Translations under genes and position numbers: made by a program
Shown: piece after piece, positions 1-13,200 of the stretch
Numbering within the stretch: position 1 is the first letter of the stretch
Layout of the letters: every line of letters starts with the position of its first letter
NCBI RefSeq assembly: GCF_016859285.1
Contig: NC_053408.1
Span: 6,893,713-6,957,712 of the forward strand
Direction: 5' to 3'
Origin: Xiphias gladius
Lineage: Eukaryota; Chordata; Actinopteri; Istiophoriformes; Xiphiidae
Length of the DNA: 64,000 nt
Notes under the pieces: generated by a model
What the model was told of the DNA's origin: nothing
Databases searched by the model: none
What the model saw: only the letters and a program-made list of their open reading frames with translations

Positions 1-1159
1 TGGTAATGTTAGCTACTGATAAGCCTTGATTCGGGAATCACCTACTGCAGTCACTGATGCAAGCATTAAGCTAGCTGTTGATGGTCAGTAAATACCTCCA
101 AACTGTGGGCTGGCTGCTTGTTAAACCACAGTATCGCACTTTCATCTTCTACACGTCTTAAATGCAGAATATGCGATGTGTGGGTGTGGAGGCTTTGGTT
201 TTGTTTAAATGCACCTTTGACAGGGCTGTGCTAAATAATGAAAGTAAAGGAATAAGGATTTACTTTAGTTGTTAAATCTGCAATAACTGAACTTTTGCTG
301 CCGTCTTACAGGGTTTTAGAGTCAGTTGTCACATCCTACGAGCTAATGGAGGCAAAGAAGAACTTATAATTCCTTTTCTAAACAAAGACAAGATTATTTT
401 TGGATGCAACAGATTATATATGATCATAGTGTTAGAACCAGATGTGTGGCGCCAGTTCTTGCCACATCCAGTCCAGCTTTGTGACCAAAACCACGTCATA
501 GTGGGTCAATTAGTGATTGACACTGGACTGAAAAAAATATGACAATATAATGATTATAATAGTAACTGTATGAATTCAAACAGTTTGATCAGAGCATCCC
601 TAGTGAATACATTTCGATCTGAAATTACTTTCAGTCATTTCAGTATTCTATTTAAGTCAATCTTAAGAGCTCAGTCCTCACTGTGAAGTAGTAAAAGGTT
701 CTAGTGCACACATACTATATGAGAAGCCATTCTCTCCAGTTCAGACACTGCATGTCGTGGTGGTTTCAGCCATTATTATGTGCATTTTAAAAGGGACTAC
801 CCCATCTAGAGGACAATATCAGACATGGGATCCCTTTATTTTGAAAGAGTTGTCATTACTCGGCCATGATTCAAAAAGATTTGCTGACAACAGCAATTTA
901 TTAGATCGAGAATATATAGTTTGTATGAAAAGGTGTATTTCTTTTTTTACATGGCCTGAGAGTGCAACAAATGCAAAGGGAGCTGAGAGGTTAGAGGTGA
1001 TAGGTGAGTGATGGTCACCATAGTTACCTCTCCCATTAGACGGGGAGGAGCAGTCGTCTTCTGTTACATCGTTTCCCTTCGAGAAAAGTCAAAAAAAGGG
1101 TTTATAAAATTTAATTAAACACATCAAATGAGCAATAATCACACCGTGCTCAGCAAACA
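1..1159. other. rnf157 3' UTR and downstream sequence
   Basis: AT-rich sequence with no convincing exon on either strand. The right part is probably the rnf157 3' UTR. Nothing recognisable was seen in 1-830. Confidence 0.5.
835..902 (-). promoter_or_regulatory. rnf157: candidate rnf157 polyadenylation signals
   Basis: AATAAA is present on the minus strand at 897-902 and again at 835-840, about 260-325 bases after the stop codon. Neither is proven to be used. Confidence 0.4.
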
Positions 1160-1240
1160 TCAATGTGCTATAGCCACCTCTGAGTCCTGCTCATCTACAG
1201 CCACCGAGTAGTTTAGTTCTTTTAGCTCCTTGGAAAACTC
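1160..1240 (-). CDS. rnf157: rnf157 coding exon 16 (stop codon)
   Basis: Encodes EFSKELKELNYSVAVDEQDS and EVAIAH, then TGA at 1,160. The acceptor is atccag. It is supported by a correct frame after exon 15 and a good acceptor. The tail is not one I can match from memory, so this terminal exon is inferred. Confidence 0.65.
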   Translation of the reverse strand, partial: EFSKELKELNYSVAVDEQDSEVAIAH

Positions 1241-4200
1241 CTGGATGAAAGAAGAGAAACAGAGGGAGACACTCCAATGACGAGATGATACATTGTTATG
1301 CTGAATTACAGGACAGAGCAGCCAATTTCTCCTCCCTCCATCCTCACCCCATCTTGCTGCGACGGTCCTCGGCTCTCCATGGGGGCATCCTGGTTTTCCT
1401 CGCCCTCTGCGTCATCTACCCCCTCCAGTCCACCGGGCTCGCCTTCGGCCCCGGCCAGGTAGGACCCTGACATGGAGGACATGGTGTCAGTGCTGATGTG
1501 GGAGTGCTGCGAGTGGGACGAGGCCATGGACATCACTGACTGGGCCAGGCTGCTGCTCACTGGGTCTGGCAGACAGACGGAGACACACATCATTGTCGGG
1601 CTAGGGGGTCATAGGATTCTTTTCTTTGGTTGCCAGGTGAGATTTCCATCATTTTGGAAAAAAAAAGGGATCGCTACTCACACAAAATTACCACCAGCAG
1701 AGAACATGAATAGAATGTTGTACTTTCTGTAGGATAGTAGTAACTTGCATATTATATTAAAAACAAGACCAGGTCAAAACCTGGTATGTGGCTGGACCAC
1801 CCTTTATCTGTTTGCTTCTCTCCTACTGCCTATGCTCACATATACAGTATTTTAATACAGCCACATTCCCAATAAAGCTCTTCCCATTTACATGTTTGTC
1901 TTTTTCTGTTGTCAGACAACGGAACAAGTATAAAGTAGTGACTGAAACGCGGCCAGATAAGACTACATGTAAACCAGCAGTCACTTCTGAGACATTTCCA
2001 AGCTGCTGCGCTGCACTGCTAAAATCCTGATTTTATTAACCGCGATGTCGTCTGACAAAATCACCATACACATAAGTTAAAGACAACGGCTGTGCTGTGA
2101 TTTCAGCTATATTTACTAGTAAAATGATCACTCAGAAGGAAAGTTTGAAACTCATTCACGTCTGTGCCCTGCGGAAAACTCGGTTGACAAATGGTGTAAT
2201 TTTATCAGTCAGTCGGTGGCGGACCTTTCCGTTTATAGGGCTGGCCCCACTGTTGCGGTCCACCCACAAATATTGAGTCATGTTAAAGAAATAGTTATAC
2301 ATTTTGGAAAATACACTTATACCTATTCTTTTATGAGACTTAGATGATAAGATTGACACCACTTTCATGTCTGTGCACCAAGTATGGAGCTACAGCCTGC
2401 AGGTTGATTAGCCTTGCTTAGCATAAAGACTGGCAGCAGAGGGAAACAGCTAGCTTGGCTCTGTCCAAAGATCCAAAAGCCAACAACCAACACCTCTAAA
2501 GCTCACAAATGAACACGCTGTAGCTTGTTTGTTTAAGCTATTAATAAACAGTACTGTTAAATAAATACAGTGTGTGGTTTTAGGGGGAGTTATGCGCTGT
2601 GACTATTTCTTGACTAACAACAGCCGGGTGTGGCGACTACCTGGAGGCTTGTTATCATAGTGAGGTCGTCAGATTTGGTATTGTATTGCGCCAAAACCAG
2701 TGCTCACCGGTCGTATGTAGTAATCCGAGCAATATTGGAGATTCTGCACAGAGGTATTAGCTGGATGGATAAACTGTTGTTCATGTAACTCCCCCTAAAA
2801 GTGTCATTTTTACACTTCTGTGTATGTACATTTTAAACAACCAAGAAAACATGTTAATTTGTGATGTTTAGAAGCGCTCTAAGGTGTATTTTTGAATTTT
2901 AAATAAGATTCAGGGTAGCAATTTCCCCCTGCTTTCAGTCTTTATGCTAAGCTAAGCTAACTGGCTGCTGACTTCAGCTCAGTACTTAACGCACAGACAT
3001 GGGAGTGGTATTGATCTTCTCATCTGACTATCGAAATTAAGGTGAGGAAGAAAAATACTGAACGTTTCCTTTAATTACGATAGCTTGGTAGGATCTATTT
3101 CAAATTAAAAACCCTTTGGTCCAAAGTTCTCTTGCTAAAGGTTATTATTTTCAAACTCTAAACCTCCCATTATGCCAGTCTGTTAGATAACATTTATGCC
3201 AGACATCTGTCTGCAACACTGGCAACAGCCTAGCTACGCAAAGATTGGCTGTGTAGAAGAAGATAAACATGTTTGAAGTTATTATTTCATTGAGCCTTTC
3301 ATTCAAGCTGAAATAACAGTCCTCCCTTCCTGTTTTCTGCCAAGGAGCCATCCAGCAGTTTTCCCATTAAATCTGATCCGGTGGCACCAACATAAAATGC
3401 TGAGGTGGTACAAGCGTATGACTTATTTATGTTAAAATGCTCCATGCAGCACACTGAGCCCTTTCCTTTTTTGCTTTCTTGCCAAATTTATGAGGTACTG
3501 AACACTACTTTGCGAAAAATGTTTAGTGTGTAATCTGACATTTGACAATAATTTAACAAATAAACTCAACCAAGGAGAAACAAACAGATACAGAAGAAGA
3601 TAAACGGTAGTTACCCCAGGAAAATTGTACTTCACACAGCAAAAGGAAGAAGAATAGCTGCATACTATAGTTAAGTGACCTAAAAATGAGAACACTGAAG
3701 CACTTTTCAGACATGGAATAAGTAACTTTGGTGGCTTCATCTGTCTCTTAAAGTGATGTCTTTTTGACAGTCAGACATAAGTGACTTCTACATTAATTAG
3801 CTTTATTCAGACGTGACAGCACATTTATGCAAAAGTGCTACAGTCCATATTTGTGCAAGGGAATGGAAAACAGCGGGGAGCTGACAAGTTTAATGATACA
3901 AAGAAGAAGAGTAATTTTTATTCTCTCATAGGCTGCATTATTGATGGATTTTGAAACACAGTCTGCAGTTAAAGCCATAATTAATGACCATCATGAGCAT
4001 GAGGGACACTTGCCTCTGCTTTTCTTCCAGCATTGTTAGGAGGAAAAGTATATTTTATAAAATAACAGTGCACAAGCACCAAAAGACAAGGCGTTAAGTT
4101 GTTACTCTCGTTTAATTCCTAGTAGTTCACATGCTATATGTAAACTGTTTTGCTGGATAATAATATATTTAACTACACAGATGGCAAGAATTAAGATTTA

Positions 4201-7200
4201 AAATATTGAGAAGGAGTGCTGGTCAGGTTTTTACTGTGGTAGTAGAAGGGATTTTTATTTTTTACCTCTTTTGGCAATTTGGTACTTTTATCCATTTAAA
4301 ATGAAATCTAAAGCATAATAAGGTGTGCAAAAATTGAAGGGTCTGAAAAACTTCTGAAGCCACTGTAAAAGTGTCTCAGGTGCTTAATCAGACATGAGAC
4401 TGACATCGAAAATTGCCACCATATCTATGTAATAAGATGCATGTCTGAAAGAGGCTTAAATACATTAGGAGCATCTATTATATACAACAGTAGCATGCAA
4501 AGGTAAACATTGCTTTGAGAAATGAATAAAATTTCACTTCATAACATCCTTTGTCGCAGTTTTACAGAGCTGCTCTGAATTTTTGTGTTTGTCACTTTAG
4601 GTTTGGTTCTGTATGTGTGGTTATGTATTGCTATCTCTGTGAGGACAAAGCCAACCATCATAGTGAGGAAATTTCTGCATTGTGAGGACATCATGGCCAG
4701 TCATCACTACTTATTAGGACTGTATGAAGGTTGAGATGTGGTTTTAAGGTTAGGTTTAGACTAAGATTTAGGCTAGGGTTGGGGTTACGCATTCATTATG
4801 TCAGAGTGGGTCCATCGAAGTATGGAGAGACGAATCGGAGTCTGCGTTTACCTTCAGGGGAGGTGATGGTGGAGGAGAGTGGGGTTCCCGTGCAGGATGA
4901 CTGGTCAATGGCTCCAGACGAGGAGAGAGTCAGGTTCTCGCTGTCTGGAGTCACTCCACACTGTAAAAACAACAAGAACAGCAATGAGAGAGGAGCTTGC
5001 AACACTAAATCATCCTTCACACACAAACGTGTACCCCCTTACCCTAACCTTAACCATCACAAATAAATGCCTAACCTTAGCCGTTACCCTACCCCTAACC
5101 TAGACCTAATTACAACCCTAAAACCCCAAAAGTCTCAACCCTCAAAAAGCAATCTCTATCCATGGGGACCTCAATTTTTCCCCCCACGGTGACAAGTCCA
5201 CATAGGTTAGTGTGCATTCAGGTTTAAGTCCCCACGGGATATATAAACAACTACACACCTCCTGCTGGCCCACAGCGAGTTTGTGGCGACAGGCCTCCGA
5301 TTCACTGCAAGACTTCTCATCCTCCTCCTCAGGAAGCACAGAGGAATTCTGGGAAAGTGACCTGAAATAAACAACACAATGGACTAGCGTCAGACAAAAA
5401 TAACCAGAGTGGTTTTGATGTACTCGTAACACTGAAATAACACAGAAGGAGAATAATTTAAAAAGGAGATATAATTTCAGGAGAATGTGGTTAAAATTAG
5501 CAGTACGGTGACTGTGCATTTGAGTCTTCTGCAATTAAGACTCCTTATTTTCAGTTTCTATTTGTAAAAAAAAAAAAATATCCATGAATTTGCTAGTTTT
5601 AGCTTTACGAGCAGCAGTGAGTGATTTGTAAACTTTTTTGACCCATGTCTCACCTCTCAGGCTATATAAGACACTACTGCTGTACCCTCTCATTAGTGGA
5701 ATTATACCTGCAGCCTGAGAGAAGACCTGCAGGCAATACTCAGGGCAGTAAAGAAAATTGCAAACTCTGTTTTTCAGGTCAGAAAACAGAAGAAAAATTG
5801 AACGTATGTTGTTATTTACAGTCAGCACTCTCCTAAAAAGACACTGCTGAACATCAGTCAAAGATAAGAAGGTAAAGGACCGCTCATTTTAGGAAATAAG
5901 CAAATCAACATTTATCTATCATAAAGTATCAGGTCTCTATTAACAGAAACCTTTAAGTGGCACTTTTGTTTTAAAAATACCGCAATTTATATGCATTTAT
6001 TTTATTCGATTTCTATTAATTAATTGGAAAGCCAGATACCGTATGTTATTTGCTAGATTCTTATTAATATATAAATACAGAAAATTGAATTTGTTTTGGA
6101 AAAATCTCTGACTTCGTGTGCCCCCCCCCCACTTCTGAAACCAAACCTACATCTTTGCCCTGCACTGAGCTAGACTGTAAACAACTTGTCTTCTTGCAGC
6201 AGAAAACACATAAAATGTTGGAAAACAAAATTCAGGCCTCAAAGTTGCACTAAATGCATTTTCACTGACACATTTGATTGAGTGTAGTGAAGCTAGAAAT
6301 AATCCCCAGAAAAGGAGAAACGACAGGAATACATTCCCGTGATTTTACTATAATGTCCCTAAGACATCTGCTGTTCTAAGCAGAAAAAAAACAAACATTC
6401 ACTGTTACAAATACTCGTTATCTGGCCGGGGCCCGAGAGGCACACTCACTTTGAACCACTCTTCTTGAGTTTGAGTCCCTGACTGGAGTTGGAGTGGTCT
6501 AGAGGGGAGAGGGAGCGCGCCGGTGCTGGGTGGGGCTCGCTGCTGTACGGAGGCAGCGCACCGGAGACGTGGCTGGGACCGGAGTGGAGAGGAGGAGGAG
6601 CCACCGAGGAGGTGTTAAGAGGTCCATTCAACGCCTCCAAGAGAGACACCACTTCGTACCCTGGAGGGATGTGCTCCGACGCCTGCACACGAGATGAGGA
6701 CACTGAGGATGTGAGTTCCCTGGGGCTGTGGATGATCGTTATTTTATATGCATTATGTTTTGCTGTCAGCTCTGTCTCACCGAGTGTTCCTCTGAGTCTG
6801 AGGTCTGTGAAGTGACGACAGGGTTAAAGCTGGTAGGTGACAGAGGACTGAGTTTCTTCCTCATGGCTCGGATCTGCAGAAGAGCTCTGAACGCTGCAGA
6901 AACAAAATGATAATAGAAGAGATTTAAATAATATGTATATCTAATAATAATTGCACTGCCAGTAACATTTGCACTTCAGGAGAAAAACCAATATATTTCA
7001 AGCACAATTAATATAAAAAAGGCCAAGAGGAAACTGAAGAGCTAATTTCTAAAAACACTATCAATTTTAGGTGATGATTTCACAGCTTTAAAATACAGCA
7101 GATGTTTTAACGAGTCATCCTTTAATGTGGAATTTCAGTTTTAAACACCATGGGAGATATTTACTAAACCTGCCACAAATTACCACAGGGCCGACAAATT

Positions 7201-10200
7201 TTGCATCACAGCAATTTCTCAATGCAGCGGGGTATTTACTAAACCTACAGATATAAATGGAAGCTGTTTATGAGGAAATATTACCTAATATTAGTCTGAT
7301 GTTGCCAGCTCAACAGAAAGATCAGATCACTAATACTAATACTTAGTATATATGAGTGGCTGCTTCAGTCATATTGCATGGGACAGGATGTGAAACATTT
7401 AACATCAGAGAAACAAGCAGGAGGCCACTGCGGGAAAGTAAAAAAGAAAAAATAATTTTGTCTTGTATCTTATGCCTCAGTGCTTAGTGAACTGACGTCA
7501 TGATGCATATTTCAGTTTGCGTTCCTCTATCTGTCCGCCCCCTCACTGACTGTTCCTGCCTGCTACAGTCGCTCTCCCTGTGTGTGTCCGTCAAAAACAA
7601 TGTCACAGATTTCACACCTGCTTTTCTCAGACATTAAATTTCAGACCCTGTTTCCTCTGCTGCAGTGCTCATTCAATGGTGATAAATTCATTCTTCCCTC
7701 ATTGCCTCTGTACAGGAACGCCTTAAAATACATATTGCATGAGATCAAACTCGCAATTTTTGTCTGTGCTTCTTTACTTCTATTTTACTGGCGCAAAATA
7801 TAAGTGTGGTCCTTTAGTAAGTAAGGATGAACGTAATTAAACTGTTTAGTGCATAAAAAGGGGTTGCAAATTTTTAGTAACTGCCTCCCAAGATCTCACA
7901 ACACTATTAGAGGTTCCAATTAAAATTAAGTTTGAAGATTGAATCATCGTTTTTATTCAGTGACACACACCTGAGTCTTCTTTCCTCTGTGCCTGACGAT
8001 GATCCAATTTGGGATTGAAACATTGTACTTTTTCTGTTATAATGAAATGGGCATTTTGAACAAAACGTGAGCAGTGTTGTGAGTCCTTGTGAGGCAGCTT
8101 TTATCAGTTTTAACGTTTCTTCCACGAGTGAAAAGCCGTTCTCAAACAGCGGGCATCTCGTTTTGGAAGGAAACTCTTTGACATCGATGGGAACTCACGC
8201 AGTCTGCATATGGGGCAGCAGTTGGCCTGGTAGCGCAGCGTGTCTGCACAGGCGTTGCAGAGACACAGGTGTCTGCACGGCAGGATGAGCGTGTCTCGCA
8301 CATCCGACAAACACACCACACACTCCGCACTGTTGTCACTGATTTCATCGTCAGCAACCTGGGGAGAAAAAAAAACATTTTTAAATGTTAGGAAGAAAGA
8401 GAATTGTCAAGTCATTAGGCCGAGCTAAAAAGACAGGCCGGTACACTGATTTATTTCTCTACACAGTCATGTCACTTCTGATGCACTGAGAGAGGAGCAG
8501 ACAGAAACATCTCTCATTTCATCTGATATTTACCTTTGATTCTTGGCTATTGTATTTGTTCTCTATCCCATAGATCTCCTGCAGTAGGTAACTCACTCCA
8601 TCCACCTGGGAAAAGGAACATGTTGAAGAATAAAAGCAGCAGGTCCCATGGGCCAGGCGTCATTTTGAGAAGGGAAATGAAGCCTTGCTGTATCTTTGTC
8701 TTTCAAAAGCATAAAAAATGTTAAACAAAGGGAGGAAGGAAGGAAAGAGAGAAGGAAAGCGTATTGTGTATTTACCACTTGCTTCTGCTTCAGAGGCTTC
8801 ACACAGTAGCTCCCATCCATGTGCTGCCGAAGAAAGTAACAGTTTGACATTACATTATGGAATTAATTCTCAAATTTCATTGACCTACATGAGCTGCAGT
8901 TTGTCTCTGTTCGTATCCTTTATTCCTATACACAAACCGCTACATGTTCATTTTTGGTGTGAAAGCCCATGTTCGACCAGTACCAGACTGAATTATACCT
9001 CTGATGTTTCTGCATGTTCATGTTTGAGGTCAGGAAGGCGTTTCGCCTCTTGCTGCAGCGTCATTGCAGAAATGAGGGTCTGTTGTCCTTGCTAATGAGC
9101 GAGTAAAATTAATGATGTTATACCACACACAGCTGGCAGTTTTAATTGCAGTAGAGTTTTTACTTTAACATTTATTGACTATCAATCATCCTCTCTATCG
9201 AGTCAGGTTATCCTAGAAGGATAAGCAGCTACTAACATGTTAAGTATAGTAGGGCTGCAACTAACTATTATTTTCATTATTGGTTAATGTGCTGATTATT
9301 TTTTGGACTAATCAAATAATCATTTAGTCTAAAAAATGTTTAAAAATAGTGAGAAATGGTATATAGAATTTCTCCAAGCCCATGGAGAAGTCTCTCTTGT
9401 CCAATCAACTGTCCAAGACCTGAAGATATTCAATTTACTGTCAAATACTGGACAAAGAGAAGGAGCAAATCCTCACACTGGAGAAGCTCCACCTAGAGAA
9501 TGTTTGGCATTTTTGTTGAAAAATTAAGGATTAATTGATTATCAAAAGTTGGTGATTCTTTTTCTGTTGACTGGCTCATTGTTGCAGCTCTAAAGTAGAG
9601 TGATATACACAATTAGTGTAACATTTTCATATAGGATTAGACTAGGAACATTGGTTGTTGTAATATCATAGTTCTTTTTATCATTATATCTTTATTTATC
9701 TTAAATGTTCTCTTTTTGTGGTCACAAAGTGAAACAATTTTTAAGCAGTACGTCAAATTAATGTTGAATGTTTCCACTTGTGTTGCCACCACAGCCGTAG
9801 TATTATCAACTTTTTCCCAGTTTTTTCTTTAATTCATATTTTCTGAAAATAAATATCTCTTGAAAGCTGTAGTAATCATCCTAAAAACCATATCAGCGAT
9901 ATCGAAGTTTTCAATCAATACACGTCATCACTGACCTGATGATTACAAAACGGAAGATTTTAATTCGTCAAACTCAAGAGAGCATACAGTAATCACAGCC
10001 CTGTTTACAAGATGCGAATTGTTTCATCACAGCACAAAAGTACAAGCCCTTACACTGTTATCAGTTACCCCAAAACCCAAAGACATTGAATTCACAGTGA
10101 AGAAAAAAACTGAGACAAGCAGAAAATACCCACATTTTAGAAGCTGGTACCAGCTAATATTTGGCATTTTAGCCGGAAAAGTGACTCAAATGATTAATTA

Positions 10201-13200
10201 ATTGTAAGTCTGGTTGCTGAAAAAATTCTCTGAGAGCCCTGGCAATGTCTGCATAACAGAAAATTCCTGCCACAATTTCTCAGTGGCTCTGACTTTGATG
10301 AAAGAGCGTCTCTCTTACCTTTTCAAATGTAGCCAGCAGTATGTGAGAGTGTCCCAAATGTTCTGCAGAGATTAAAGTCAGTGGACACGAATTTGCTTAA
10401 AATCTGCAGCTGTACTTTCACATCAGACCATCAGTGTGATAAACACACTGCAACTCACCTTCTCCCTCGTCCACAACTGCCTGAACCACCATGGGGAAAA
10501 CCTCCTTGTCCATATCAAACAGCAACTGAGGAGAAAAGAGGAATGGAGTAGATTAACACAGTAGATGTGAATGAACTGGTTTCACACCACGGCAAAACCT
10601 CATGCAGGCATGTGCTTCAGTATTCGGCCTACAGACAGATGGCCCACCTCGTCGTCGGCCCATTCGCTGAGGTTGACGGTGTGTGAGGGCAGGCAGAACT
10701 GCTGGCAAACTCCCCTCTTGAAGTGCACCGTCTCAGACTGCAGAGAGCTGTCCTGGGGCAGGTAACTGCACGAAACACACACATTCAGTCCACCAATGCA
10801 CACAACTGCACAACTGATAGATCAGTCAGCTTATCTGCATCTCAGGCGGCTCTTTATACAAGGTACATGGATATATATAAGATAAGCAGGACCATATTGA
10901 CAGTGACAGTATCAGTATGAATATTTATGAAACTCTATTCTCCCAATACAGATCCAAATGCTTCAGTTCATGGTATCCACTGATACAGATTCCATATCCA
11001 AAACCACTCACTTTTCCCCAAATTTAAAATCTGTATACATCACTGTGTAGAGCTCATAGGGATCATTTTTATTAAAGGTAACACGGGGCCATTATTTGCC
11101 TTGGTATTAAAAATGGAGTAATCTGCCTGCCATGACTGAACAACTAAATTTGATAGCCTAAAGATAGGATTGTATAATGATGATGACGAAACTGTATTTA
11201 ATGGAAATCGATTATGTCTGGCCGATATCAAATCATCTTAAAAGAGTAATCCACCGATTAAGCGCTTCACTCTTTCATAACATTGTCAGATTCACGAGAC
11301 AGTTTTAAAAAAAAAAAAAAAAGCTGTACCAGAATGAGATATTGTCTTCTTTATTCCACATGTCCTTCTTCTTTGTCAAAGCCTGGTGACTACATTACCC
11401 ATGATGCAACTCAACTAGCAACAGTTCCATCAGAGATTCTGGTATAGCAACAAAGGTCTAGTAACCTCACATCTTTCTAACTCGACACTCCCAGATTTTC
11501 TTTCCATTTTCAAACTTGTAGTCTTCAACCTCACCAACAGATGCAGCACTGGTCCCTCTGGAGACACAAAAGGCTTTATACTACGTTTTTTCACATATGT
11601 AGCAGTAATTCCCAAGACCTGAAAACAAACTTTAATGTGTACAATCGGTGGAGTCCCCCTTTAATGTGGTCAGTATTAGCCCCAATATCTCTCTGGTGGA
11701 TTGAATTATCCTTTGCTGTCAGACAGTGTGACAGTCAGAATATTGCACAGAAGCCTCTGAGGATGCACCTACTGTATCACGGTAGGAATTTTTTTTTTTT
11801 TTTTAAATATTGTGCCAAAGTACATTTTACATATTTTCAACAGTTGAGTTGAAGTCATTTGTGCTCATCTCGAGTGATTGCAGACTCTTGATTGCAGACA
11901 GTTTAGTGTTCAGCAGTAAATCAGCACACGTGATTTCAAGACATCTGAGACTACGCAACATTCACAGACATAATAATAACAGGCAAATTCTACTGATTAA
12001 AAGTGGTCATATTTCACTACAATGAGAAAAATATAGATATTGACCAAAGCGATTGGTTGCCTGATTTCAGCAATTATTTTAACATTGTGCAGCCAATGTT
12101 ATTTGTCCATCATAGAACACACTTACACTGGCACTCCATTGTGAAACTCCTCTATGGCCTGGTAGTAGATGGTGATGGCCACCTGCGTGTCAGCGTCGAA
12201 GGTGAACTCTACATTGTAGCAGGCCCTGTTCTTCCCTGCCGCCTCATCACCCGGCAGCTTCAGGTCCTCACTGCACCTAGAACAGGCAGAGGACAGAAGA
12301 GGAAGGGGTAAAAAAAGGGGAGACGTGGACAAGGGAGAAGGTTTTTCAAGGGCATAATCCAAACTCTATGCATCGATGTTTGGGACGTTGTTTGTTTTTT
12401 ATGTTTGGTGTAGTATGTTTTTGTTTGAGTCTTTGTCCTGTTTCCAGGGAGAAGGGATATTTTGTGCCTTTGTTTTTAGCTTGATTTTTTAATTGGATGT
12501 CATATGTAACACTTAAATATGCCTGATGAAAATAATTACAGGAAAAAACATGTATGATTTGACCATATCCCTTCGATTTGCTGATGTGGCTGGTTCCCTA
12601 AAAACTGCTCAGTGGGCATAAAATTAGACAACATTGGTGTAATGAGGGGCTACTAATGTTTAAGGTGGATAGCGGTGCATACCGTACGAGCCGCAGCGTG
12701 TCCTTACGGATGTTTATGAGGCTTCGTAACGTCTTTACTGGTTCCTGAGGTGGAGGGGCTGCGTATGGGAACTGAAGACAAAAACGAAACAAGAAATTAT
12801 AGATGTAAAATACAAGTTATGAGACTGAAGAGTAGTAGTATTCAGCTTTCCTCAACCGCCCCGACATTCCTCTCTTTACCGCAGGGAATTCAGGGTTACA
12901 CAATGACTGCAGCTGCTCCTGGTTTAACCTTAACACAAAAGTGTTGTCAGCACCGGCAAGATCCGTGCTGACAAGTGCAGACCCGGAGCGAAAAAATCTG
13001 CCCAGACTGTGTCTTTCCAGGAACAAGGCTGACACTTCAGACACTGTTTGGCACATTTCTGTACACAAAAGGACCACGGGAGTGTAGACAGTCCAGGTTG
13101 AAATGGCATCTGTCTTTATTTCAAGCTGGTTAATAGGACCAGATGGGTGAAGTTCACCGCATCGGGAAAATTTTGATAACATCAAGTCACAGATAAGGAC

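Larger units (their letters stand above)
8824..10318. other. rnf157 intron 7
   Basis: Contains one complete hAT-like MITE (9,251-9,592) and a partial relative (about 10,040-10,230). Nothing else was recognised. Confidence 0.55.

Noticed and set aside
300-540. Possible plus-strand exon after ttacag at 310
   Set aside because: The frames are short and resemble no known protein; no matching donor context.
4731-5115. Telomere-like TTAGGG/CCCTAA sequence
   Set aside because: The units are irregular and embedded in a dispersed fish repeat, so not a telomere or an interstitial telomeric array.
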